Assembly (NCBI GenBank): GCA_910588615.1
Contig: CAJUOI010000046.1
Coordinates: 1 to 6,829 of the forward strand
Origin: an uncultured Christensenellaceae bacterium
GTDB taxonomy: Bacteria; Bacillota; Clostridia; Christensenellales; Borkfalkiaceae
Direction of reading: 5' to 3'
Length of the DNA: 6,829 nucleotides
The notes under the pieces are model-generated. The model saw only the letters and a program-made list of their open reading frames with translations. It was not told where the DNA came from and searched no databases. Position numbers and translations under genes: made by a program. Numbering within the stretch: position 1 is the first letter of the stretch; every line of letters begins with the position of its first letter. This document shows, in pieces, positions 1-6,775 of the stretch.

Positions 1-384
1 CGTTTTTCGCACATTTTGCGTGTACGATTTTACATTATTGATTTATTTTATCATTATTATATTTTCATGTCAAATAAATAACTTAACTTCATCTATTTGA
101 TTTACTAATACCTTGTATAAGCTGTACTTATAAATATATTTCATTTTTCCCCTAAATCACGTTTGGAAAATAAGACAAATATATAATACAGCTCTTTTGA
201 CCCGTGGAAATTTACGACGGGAAACGCCGCATTGTACTATGGATCATACGGCGGCAACGCATTGTAAAACAATTTATTTTAATCGGAATTTAAATTTGTC
301 AGAGGCGCAGAGAAGCCAGACGGTCGTCGGACTTCGTTTACAGGATTCTTCTCACGCAATGGACTCGGAAGGACGGACGGCACG
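1..384. other. Non-coding region downstream of the large gene
   Basis: No convincing gene is seen on either strand. The plus-strand frame that opens at 197 runs into the antisense of the large gene and has no ribosome binding site. Positions 1-200 are strongly AT-rich and carry the leftward promoter at 45-73. Positions 200-384 have more mixed composition. The stretch 343-374 (GGATTCTTC, then TCGGAAGGAC) may be a decayed, oppositely oriented relative of the two repeats in the 5' UTR of the large gene. Confidence 0.7.
45..73 (-). promoter_or_regulatory. Promoter directed left, toward a gene outside the window
   Basis: TTGACA (73-68) and TAAAAT (50-45) are 17 bp apart on the minus strand, with the same boxes as the promoter of the large gene. 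A start near position 38 is expected. No ribosome binding site or start codon follows before the window ends, so the driven gene is not visible. The surroundings are AT-rich, which raises the chance of a spurious match. Confidence 0.65.
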
Positions 385-414
385 AAAAAAGAGCCGAGAG
401 AAAACTCCCGACTC
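385..414 (-). terminator. Intrinsic terminator of the large surface-protein gene
   Basis: Starting 15 nt after the stop at 430-432, the arms GAGTCGGGAG and CTCTCGGCTC form a 10-bp stem (two G-U pairs) around a TTTT loop, followed by six T in the transcript direction (A at 385-390 on the plus strand). The right arm shares the CTCTCGGCT core with the terminator after the upstream paralogue, consistent with duplication of the gene end together with its terminator. Confidence 0.9.
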
Positions 415-429
415 CTTCTGCGTTCTTCT

Positions 430-3400
430 TTACTTCTTTTTCTTCATAAATTCGATGTCTTTGTCGATCTGCTCGCGGCGCAAATCGATCACGCCCTTGG
501 CGACTTCCAACGTCGAATCGTCGAATATCTGCAGCTCGCTCATCTTAAAGCGCACCTTTACGCCCTCTTCTTCGGCGGCTTTCTTTTTCAGATTCCGAAG
601 CTGCTCGCCTTCCGTCGAATACGAGATCGTGGGATACCCGCGCTTAATGTTGAGTTTAAGATACTGCTTCCCGCGGTACTTGTACGTAATTGCGAATTTA
701 CCCTCGCTCGCCACGACTTCCTGATTAAGCACGATATAGTCGCGCGCTGCGTCGAACACCTTTTTCAACGGATCGGTCAGCTTTTCGTACGCCTCTTTCA
801 GAGTCAGACGCACGCGTTCCTCGTCATCGGCGCCGCGACCTTCCTTGTTAATCACTACGGTATTGTTCACGTTTTCCTTGCCCATCAAGTCGTTGAGCAT
901 TTCACCGTGCTTTTCGAGAATTTCGCGCAAGCCGTCGTCCGTCTGCACCACCGTCTGCGGTTGGGGCACATTCTGACTCATCGTCGCCGCTACCTGCTCC
1001 ATCATCTGCGCCATGCGTTCGTCTGCAAGCCGCTGCTGCTGAGCCATCATTTCCTGCTGCTGCGCAAGCTGTTCGGCGTGGCGTTCATCCGCGAGCCGTT
1101 GCTGCTCCGCCATCATCGCCTGCTGCTGCGCAAGCTGTTCGGCAAGCCGCTCGTCTGCAAGGCGCTGTTGCTCCGCCATGCGAAGTTCCATTTCGCGTAT
1201 CCGCTCCTCCGCGCCGCTGTCGGGAAGGGGCAAAGCCTGCATTGCCTGATTGTTCATCATCTGTTCGATCATCTGCTGTTGCTGCTCGATGACCGCGCGA
1301 AGCTCGCTGTTGTCGGGTGCGGGAAGCGCCTGCATCGTCTGCTGCATTGCGGGCATCAACGAAGCCACAACGTCCCCCACGATTTCTTTTATGTCGCCGC
1401 CGACGTAACCGCCCGCCGCCTGCATATTGGGGTTCATCATGCTTGCCATCATCATCTTGAACTCTTCGTCCCGTCTGCGGCGTTCCTCCTCCTGCTGATC
1501 CTTTTCCGATCTTTTATACTCGATCTGAGCCGATTCGAGCCCCGCCTCCGCCTTGACGAAGCGGCGCTTCTGAATAATCATATAAACCAGCGACAGAACG
1601 GCAAGCCCCGCGAGCGCGCAAGCCACGATCGTCCAGATATTGTTCGCCATGAGGAATACAAGAAGCGCCGCAGGCGTTGCAACAGACGCCATGCGCAATT
1701 TTTTCGCTTCCTTCACGCACTTCTTGCGCTCGCTGCCGTATTTGGCGCCCTTGGAAGTAAACACGATAATGAGAACGATCGAAACCAGCCCGAGCGCAAG
1801 CTGCCACCAAGGCATATCCGCAGGCAGCGTAATGCCGTTATTCGGCTTGTTCGTGTCGGTATTGCCGTCGTCCGGCTTGGAAGGCGGGTTATCGGGTTCG
1901 GGATCGGGAACAACGCTTGCGGCAGGATCGTCGCCTTCGCCTGCGCTGTTCTTGATGATCCGATATGTGCAGATACCGCCTTTTACAAAATACTTTCCGT
2001 TTCCGTCTTTGGCTGCAATCTCCGCCTTGAACTCACCGTTGTATTTGGAGCTGGGGATCCTGATATCCAACTGGCTTAAAACGCTTGCGTCTACTTCGTT
2101 GCCGTCTTTATCCAACACCCTGTAAGTAGGTTGTTGCACTTCCCCGTTATAGACGTAGTTTTCACTCGTCCATTCCACGCTGAGGATCTCCATACCTGCT
2201 TGCGGAACGATAACAAAGGTGCATTCCGTTTCTCCGTCGAAGATATAGTTCTTCTTCCAGGCGTCGTTTCCGTTGAAGCTTGCAATTATCTTGTAGTCTC
2301 CTACTGCGCTTTGTCCGATATCTCCCGTGTACAAGATGTCGTTGACGTAATTCACCGCGCCCGAATCGTTATCCGCCAACCCTACGAAACCGCTTACTCT
2401 GGGATAATATTCGCTTCCGTCCGCAACGTGCTCGTACCCGTCCCATAATGCCGTAAGGTGGGCTTTTTCCACTTCGAACTTCACGGTCTCGGTGCCCTTT
2501 TGCGACTTCCATTTGCAATTCGTCTTATCCGTCAACTCTATAATTGCCGTATAATTGCCCGCATCTCTGATCAAGGAAGGATTCACGGTAATTTTCATGA
2601 TATCGGGGTCGAATCCCAATAAGTAACAGGCATCCGGATTATTCGGATCGTAAAGCTTGATCTCTTCGCCCGTATAAACGATAGCTCCCTTCATGGTGGG
2701 CGCATCCAACTCCGCCACCACAATTTCGAAAGTCGTTGTCATGTCTAACGGTTTAGCAAATTCGTACCCTGCGCTGACAATTTCGATTGTTACGTTATAG
2801 TTGTTGCCTACCGCTTTTTTGTCCGTTCCTTCCGTATAGCGAAACTCTATAGGAACTTCTACCCCGTCCACGTAGAAAGTCGGTACGGGATATTGTACCT
2901 TTGCGTTATACATAAAGGTTCTGTTTCCCCAATCCACCGTAACTTTCGTCTTTGCCGCTATGATATGCAATACAGCGTTTAAATTCTTATCCTTATAATC
3001 GGCAGTCCTTCCTATCAATGTCAACACTACGGGATAGCTCCCCATTTCAATGGGATAAACGTCGGGCGCCATCTCCATACCGCTTTCATCGTAATAGGTA
3101 AGTTTATAACCTCTTATCTCGTTATTGGCAATATTTCCGGTAAGCAACGTTATCTGCTTGCCGGTACCGTCGTATACTTTGGAATCGTCCTCAAACTTTA
3201 CGTGGCTCGAATTGATCTCCTTTTGTTTTACAATCAACCCGATCTCCTTTTCTTTCGTTTGAGTCCTTCCGCCAAGCACTACGCTATACGTAACCTTTAC
3301 GGGCGTATCAATAATCTTACCGCTGTCATCCTTCTTGATGTGCAACTCTTTGTGCGCCGCAGACGTAAGGTATTCGATTTGCAAATCGGCAAAGTCTATC

Positions 3401-6240
3401 AACGCAGTCTCTTCCAGAAGCGTGCCGTCCGCCGCAGTGCCGCTGAGATATGCTCTGATTTCCAGATCGCCGCTCTTTAATGCATCTAACGCCGTTAAAT
3501 CTTTCTTTTGCGTTACCTCAATCTTTATAAGCGTATCCGCCACCAACCAATCGGCGTATAACGTCATATTTCCGGTTACGCGGTCTTCGTTAAAGTCCCA
3601 TTTCTTCGTTTGCTTATTGCCGTTTTCGTCTATCGTATCTACAAACCAACCTAAAAACATCTGTCCGCTGTTCGTCGGCTTAGGGCTCGGTTCCTCCAAA
3701 TGTCTGCCGTAGCTGATTTCCGTTACGTCCGCATAGTTACCCGTTCCGCCATTGGTATCGTAATGAACGGTATAGCTGTCTCTTTGCAGCGTGATCCTCA
3801 TTTCCAAAGACGTCTTCGGCTTATTGATTGCCGTCTGCGTTCCTCTTGCTCTGTACTCCGATATACTCAATTCTGCTTCCGTCGGCGTAGTACCGTCGAA
3901 TAACTGTAAATAGGGAGTATATCCGCCGAGGTCCGTCTGCCCCTGACTCGTAAGATATTTCGACAACGCAGCGTCAAACATATTCGCCATCTTTAAATAC
4001 GAATATATCTGTCCGTATTCTATTTCGGTTGTTAAGTCGATATTTAACGTACCTACTTTAAAGGTCATCGTCAAATACTCGATCTTAAACCTGAAATTAG
4101 TAAAGTCTACCTGTTCGCCGTAGTTCCCGCCGTATGTTGCCGCAGGTTTAAACGTGATCGTCTTCGTTTCGTACCCGTTTTCGTCTACAACGGAGTAGTC
4201 TTTGCTGTTGATTTCATACATCGCCGGTTTCCATACCGACTCTCCCGCCACAATTTCGGATCCGTCTTCGTTCGTAATAATGGGCTCGGGTGTGATTTCT
4301 TCGTACGGTGTGCCGCTATAAGGCTTCTGACCGTCCTTAAATCCAATGCTTTCCAACTTCAACGGCGCAGGCGCAATGGTTACCTGTACTTCGCCCGATT
4401 CCACCTCGCCGCGCCATAGCGGTTGGCTTGCGCTTTGGAATTTGCACGTAAATTTGTATTTTCCGCTATCTCTGACGTTTTTTGCGCCGCTAAACGTCTC
4501 GCCCGTGGCGCTGGAAATATCCGTCCCGTCCTTCTTCCACTGCAACGTACACTTCGCGTCGTTCATATTGGCTACCGACAATTGGGATATCAACTTAATG
4601 CTCCCTTTGCCGTAGACGAATTCCGCGCCGTTCTCTCCGTCGGTAAAACTGCCCTCTTTCGCGATGCTCGCGGTTGCAGTGCCGGCTTCCACGCCCCAAA
4701 CCGCATAAAGTTTTATTTCGCCCACCAAACCTTTTGCCGACATGAACGGCTCTTGCTTGCCCGTTTTATCCGTAGTCCACCCGAGAAATTTGTGATTGGC
4801 GGCGGGGGAATAATTGTCATAGGAATAATTATCCAAGTCGACCAACTCATCGCCCGGTACAAGCACGTCCCAATATTCGTCCGCGTCCTCCAAAATAGAG
4901 GGGTCTTTTACGATGATTTCGTCCCCGCTCGTTCTGTGATCAAGATATTGCACCCGTACGACAAGCGGATTGCGAACGGGCGAGTTCTCGATGGAATAAC
5001 CGTTCGCAGACGTTAAGTTCGTATCCGTCATATACGTTTCGTTGATCACGGACTTATTGCCCCAGATTTTGTCGGAGAAATTGCTGTCGGTTGCCGCGGC
5101 GGCATATAAATCCGCTTGCGTCTTCCCGCTGCTGCCGTCATATCTGTCTACTAAATTTTCTTTATTTTGGGACTTTAATAGATCGACGCTTATTTGAGGA
5201 TATGCAGTCCCGCCGACGTAAGCGTGCGCATTTACAACGCTATCAAAACCAACTCGACCGGCAGAGCTGCTCCATTGACCGATAGGACACAGATTATACT
5301 TTGAAGAGCGGTAAGTTACGCTGGCGCTGGAATAGGTATTTTTAATGGTCATTTTCATAGGCCCATAGCACCAGCCGCCGAAGAGCGAACCGTCGGAAGC
5401 CGTGCTACTGTGCGTGCTGTCGGTGTAGCAGACAATATTCTCCATCACATGATTAGTTGGATTAGAACTGTTTGAAAGCTCTGCATAACCGACTGCGCCG
5501 CCGCTATACGTAACGCTCGTCGCCGTCGTTTTTATAATAGAAAGGCAGTCTAATATATGCGTTTTGACTTTGCCGTTATAAGAAGAAAGGAGTCCGCCCG
5601 CCACGTATACGCCGCCTATCTCTACTTTGGTAGAACAGCGGTATATATAAACGTCTTTTTCTGTTGTTCCACTGACGTCACAATAGCCCATGATGCCGCT
5701 TTTGTAACCGCTGGAAGCGCCTTGTACCATACTTCCTTTTGTATGGCAATTTAAAACAGAGCCGCCCAGCGACTTACCGCATATTCCGCCGCCATAAAAA
5801 CTGGATGTGTTTATAAAATTAAAGTCATCAACATTAAAATCGGCAATAACGGCATTTACGCCAATACCTAAAAACACGCCGCTACAACCACTCACGTCGC
5901 CGCTCGCGACGTTGGAGAAATTACATGAAACGTTTTTCAGCGTTCTGCCGTTCCCGTAAAACTTGCCGTTAAACAACGACTTTACGGGAATAAACGTTTT
6001 ACCGCTGAAATCCAGATCGGAAGCAAGGAAAAAAACCTTATTGGCATCCGTAAGATTTGACGTATCCTGTGCAAACGCATTCCATTGATCCGTCGTGTTG
6101 ATCACAAACGGATTGTTAATACTGCCGTGAGTTTGATTTGAACTCACCGCCTGACTCGACATATCCGTTTCGCCCGTCCCGTCGTGAAAACTCTGCACTT
6201 TGGTAAGATCGGTAAAATAATACGAAGTACCGTCTATCAA
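430..6240 (-). CDS. Giant multidomain surface protein with cytoplasmic coiled-coil tail (body of gene; true start is at 6394)
   Basis: I recognise the architecture but no named gene. The open frame encodes 1936 residues, numbered here from the TTG at 6240. Residues ~34-345 look like a GLUG/beta-helix segment (F-N-G-K-F-Y-G-N-G, repeated G-G-x-x-G and cysteine-bearing turns). InlB B-type repeats lie at ~427-515 (ending LYAVW) and ~822-898 (HYDTNGG, FLGW, LYADW). MBG/YDG-like beta domains lie around 630-730 and 1010-1430 (VYDG, YNAKVQYPVP, VYNGEVQQPTY). A Pro/Asp-rich stalk follows at ~1433-1475. Membrane segments are at ~1476-1497, ~1519-1533 and ~1535-1556, with a Lys/Arg-rich loop between the first and second, so the tail should be cytoplasmic. 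A Gln/Met-rich coiled coil spans ~1560-1757 and an unknown domain ~1803-1936, ending in four lysines. There is no LPXTG sorting signal. TTG 6240 has no ribosome binding site and no signal peptide. The frame stays open upstream to a TAG at 6340-6342, and the real N-terminus is the out-of-frame leader at 6287-6394, which would add 51 residues. The likely role is adhesion or surface sensing (inferred). Confidence 0.93.
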   Translation of the reverse strand: MIDGTSYYFTDLTKVQSFHDGTGETDMSSQAVSSNQTHGSINNPFVINTTDQWNAFAQDTSNLTDANKVFFLASDLDFSGKTFIPVKSLFNGKFYGNGRTLKNVSCNFSNVASGDVSGCSGVFLGIGVNAVIADFNVDDFNFINTSSFYGGGICGKSLGGSVLNCHTKGSMVQGASSGYKSGIMGYCDVSGTTEKDVYIYRCSTKVEIGGVYVAGGLLSSYNGKVKTHILDCLSIIKTTATSVTYSGGAVGYAELSNSSNPTNHVMENIVCYTDSTHSSTASDGSLFGGWCYGPMKMTIKNTYSSASVTYRSSKYNLCPIGQWSSSAGRVGFDSVVNAHAYVGGTAYPQISVDLLKSQNKENLVDRYDGSSGKTQADLYAAAATDSNFSDKIWGNKSVINETYMTDTNLTSANGYSIENSPVRNPLVVRVQYLDHRTSGDEIIVKDPSILEDADEYWDVLVPGDELVDLDNYSYDNYSPAANHKFLGWTTDKTGKQEPFMSAKGLVGEIKLYAVWGVEAGTATASIAKEGSFTDGENGAEFVYGKGSIKLISQLSVANMNDAKCTLQWKKDGTDISSATGETFSGAKNVRDSGKYKFTCKFQSASQPLWRGEVESGEVQVTIAPAPLKLESIGFKDGQKPYSGTPYEEITPEPIITNEDGSEIVAGESVWKPAMYEINSKDYSVVDENGYETKTITFKPAATYGGNYGEQVDFTNFRFKIEYLTMTFKVGTLNIDLTTEIEYGQIYSYLKMANMFDAALSKYLTSQGQTDLGGYTPYLQLFDGTTPTEAELSISEYRARGTQTAINKPKTSLEMRITLQRDSYTVHYDTNGGTGNYADVTEISYGRHLEEPSPKPTNSGQMFLGWFVDTIDENGNKQTKKWDFNEDRVTGNMTLYADWLVADTLIKIEVTQKKDLTALDALKSGDLEIRAYLSGTAADGTLLEETALIDFADLQIEYLTSAAHKELHIKKDDSGKIIDTPVKVTYSVVLGGRTQTKEKEIGLIVKQKEINSSHVKFEDDSKVYDGTGKQITLLTGNIANNEIRGYKLTYYDESGMEMAPDVYPIEMGSYPVVLTLIGRTADYKDKNLNAVLHIIAAKTKVTVDWGNRTFMYNAKVQYPVPTFYVDGVEVPIEFRYTEGTDKKAVGNNYNVTIEIVSAGYEFAKPLDMTTTFEIVVAELDAPTMKGAIVYTGEEIKLYDPNNPDACYLLGFDPDIMKITVNPSLIRDAGNYTAIIELTDKTNCKWKSQKGTETVKFEVEKAHLTALWDGYEHVADGSEYYPRVSGFVGLADNDSGAVNYVNDILYTGDIGQSAVGDYKIIASFNGNDAWKKNYIFDGETECTFVIVPQAGMEILSVEWTSENYVYNGEVQQPTYRVLDKDGNEVDASVLSQLDIRIPSSKYNGEFKAEIAAKDGNGKYFVKGGICTYRIIKNSAGEGDDPAASVVPDPEPDNPPSKPDDGNTDTNKPNNGITLPADMPWWQLALGLVSIVLIIVFTSKGAKYGSERKKCVKEAKKLRMASVATPAALLVFLMANNIWTIVACALAGLAVLSLVYMIIQKRRFVKAEAGLESAQIEYKRSEKDQQEEERRRRDEEFKMMMASMMNPNMQAAGGYVGGDIKEIVGDVVASLMPAMQQTMQALPAPDNSELRAVIEQQQQMIEQMMNNQAMQALPLPDSGAEERIREMELRMAEQQRLADERLAEQLAQQQAMMAEQQRLADERHAEQLAQQQEMMAQQQRLADERMAQMMEQVAATMSQNVPQPQTVVQTDDGLREILEKHGEMLNDLMGKENVNNTVVINKEGRGADDEERVRLTLKEAYEKLTDPLKKVFDAARDYIVLNQEVVASEGKFAITYKYRGKQYLKLNIKRGYPTISYSTEGEQLRNLKKKAAEEEGVKVRFKMSELQIFDDSTLEVAKGVIDLRREQIDKDIEFMKKKK
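979..1176 (-). repeat. Three tandem 66-bp repeats encoding a 22-residue coiled-coil unit
   Basis: Within the large gene, residues 1689-1710, 1711-1732 and 1733-1754 repeat the unit A-E-Q-Q-R-L-A-D-E-R-x-A-E-Q-L-A-Q-Q-Q-x-M-M. The first two units differ at two residues; the third decays in its second half. The segment is rich in Gln, Glu and Ala, has no Pro or Gly, and should form a long helix or coiled coil on the cytoplasmic side. Near-identical DNA units could expand or contract without breaking the frame. Confidence 0.85.
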
Positions 6241-6286
6241 TTGATCGTAGCCGGCGGTAGCGGAAGAGGTGGTTTTTTGAATGCTG

Positions 6287-6394
6287 TTATGCGTTAAAAC
6301 ATAACCCCCCCCCTGCGAAAATCGCTCCGCAGAGCATGGCTACCGACAATCCGATTGCCGTCCAAAATTTTCCGTTTGTTTTTACTTTTTTCAT
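6287..6394 (-). CDS. Signal-peptide start of the same gene, out of frame with the body (35-residue OFF product)
   Basis: ATG at 6394 follows GGAGG with 8 nt spacing, by far the best start for the large gene. The peptide opens with a basic region (lysines at 2, 3, 5 and 9) and a hydrophobic core (WTAIGLSVAMLCGAIFA), then three glycines from the G tract. As given, translation then reads L-C-F-N-A and stops at TAA 6289-6287. Removing one G or adding two gives A-G-G-G-Y-V-L-T-H-N and continues through the GYDQ residues into the codon at 6240, for a 1987-residue product with 8 G. The cleavage site is uncertain: after AIFA, or later after ATA before GYD, or the segment may stay as an anchor. No lipobox is seen around the cysteine. 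It is most likely the first exon-like part of a phase-variable gene in its OFF state, or a sequencing error. It is unlikely to be an independent small gene. Confidence 0.82.
   Translation of the reverse strand: MKKVKTNGKFWTAIGLSVAMLCGAIFAGGGLCFNA
6305..6313 (-). repeat. Nine-G homopolymer tract at the signal peptide/mature protein junction
   Basis: Nine consecutive C on the plus strand read as G9 in the transcript, straight after the codons for A-I-F-A. The tract sits exactly where the signal-peptide frame and the long downstream frame overlap. With G9 or G10 the ATG frame stops within a few codons. With G8 or G11 it joins the 1936-residue frame. Homopolymer G/C tracts that change length by slipped-strand mispairing are a known switch for surface proteins. 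Here the function is inferred from position and frame. Confidence 0.85.
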
Positions 6395-6402
6395 TGTCGT
6401 TG

Positions 6403-6407
6403 CCTCC
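6403..6407 (-). promoter_or_regulatory. Ribosome binding site GGAGG deciding the start at 6394
   Basis: GGAGG lies 8 nt upstream of ATG 6394, a strong Shine-Dalgarno match. No comparable site precedes TTG 6240, so this site fixes the real translation start of the large gene and shows that the body is reached only through the G tract. Confidence 0.88.
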
Positions 6408-6439
6408 AATGCAATTTGTTTGTTGATTTTCCGTCCTCC

Positions 6440-6468
6440 GTCATTCCGAACGAACGTGAAGAATCCCG
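6440..6468. repeat. Short dispersed-type repeat, copy 1 (5' UTR)
   Basis: Begins GTCATTCCGAACGAA on the plus strand and matches copy 2 at 27 of 29 positions, 44 bp apart in the same orientation. Bases 6442-6456 can fold into a hairpin with a 5-bp stem (one G-U pair in the transcript) and a 5-nt loop. The sequence resembles small repeats of the CATTCTGAGCGAA type that I recall as common in intergenic regions of many bacteria, but I cannot search for family membership here. Confidence 0.7.
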
Positions 6469-6483
6469 ATCCTGTGTCCCTCT

Positions 6484-6512
6484 GTCATTCCGAACGAATG
6501 TGAAGAAGCCCG
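6484..6512. repeat. Short dispersed-type repeat, copy 2 (5' UTR)
   Basis: Direct repeat of 6440-6468 with two differences (6499 against 6455, 6508 against 6464). Its core, 6486-6500, forms CATTC and GAATG arms around a 5-nt loop. The substitution at 6499 keeps the stem paired. Both copies lie in the transcribed leader of the large gene. Confidence 0.7.
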
Positions 6513-6554
6513 TGAGGTCGGCGCGTTGCTTTCCCCGTCTATTTATACTCCTAT

Positions 6555-6584
6555 ATTTTAACTCTAAGCAAAGCGTTCTGTCAA
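6555..6584 (-). promoter_or_regulatory. Sigma-70/sigma-A-type promoter of the large surface-protein gene
   Basis: A perfect -35 box TTGACA (6584-6579) is separated by 18 bp from TAAAAT (6560-6555), which matches the -10 consensus at five of six positions. Transcription should start near 6548 and leave about 150 nt of 5' UTR before ATG 6394. The bases just upstream of the -35 box are A/T tracts that could act as an UP element. The whole stretch from here to the terminator at 6734 is AT-rich and non-coding. Box quality suggests constitutive transcription, leaving ON/OFF control to the G tract (inference). Confidence 0.82.
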
Positions 6585-6733
6585 CGTTTTTTAAAAACTT
6601 CGTCGAAATTTTGTATAAATTCACACTTTTTTACGCCTGTTTTTTCCTGAAATGGCAATCGAATGACGTTTTTTTACCAAAAAAATCAAAAAAATTCCAC
6701 CGAAAACAAAATAGTACACAATAAAAGTTAACG

Positions 6734-6763
6734 AAAAAAGCCGAGAGCTTCCTCTCGGCTTTT
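6734..6763 (-). terminator. Intrinsic terminator of the upstream paralogue
   Basis: On the minus strand the arms AAGCCGAGAG and CTCTCGGCTT pair perfectly around the loop GAAG, followed by a T run (6734-6739 on the plus strand as A). Flanking A and T bases can extend the stem to 12 bp. It lies about 12 nt after the stop codon of the partial gene at 6776 and separates that gene from the promoter at 6584, so the large gene is its own transcription unit. Confidence 0.88.
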
Positions 6764-6775
6764 CAACTGACTTTT

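Noticed and set aside
197..724. Plus-strand 175-residue open frame at the left
   Set aside because: It crosses the terminator and runs antisense to the conserved C-terminal domain. Its composition is that of antisense reading and no start signal precedes it.
907..2079. Plus-strand 390-residue open frame
   Set aside because: It is rich in His, Leu and Arg with low complexity, lies wholly antisense to the coiled coil and membrane part, and has no RBS. It is a shadow of the GC-rich repeats.
4423..5016. Plus-strand 197-residue open frame
   Set aside because: It is antisense to the InlB-like part of the large gene, with no RBS or recognisable domain.
6238..6240. TTG at 6240 as the true start of the large protein
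   Set aside because: It has no Shine-Dalgarno site and no signal peptide, and the coding frame continues upstream with secreted-protein-like residues. The well-formed start is at 6394, one frame away across the G tract.
6305..6313. Programmed ribosomal frameshifting at the G tract
   Set aside because: Not excluded, but a +1 shift would be needed on a G run with no visible stimulatory stop codon or structure at the slip site. Replication slippage or a consensus error explains it more simply.
6440..6512. CRISPR array
   Set aside because: There are only two repeat copies with one short gap of about 15 bp, no further units and no cas genes. They fit short dispersed repeats better.
6416..6724. 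Plus-strand and overlapping minus-strand small frames in the intergenic region
   Set aside because: They run through the promoter and the direct repeats, and their residues reflect repeat and AT-rich sequence.
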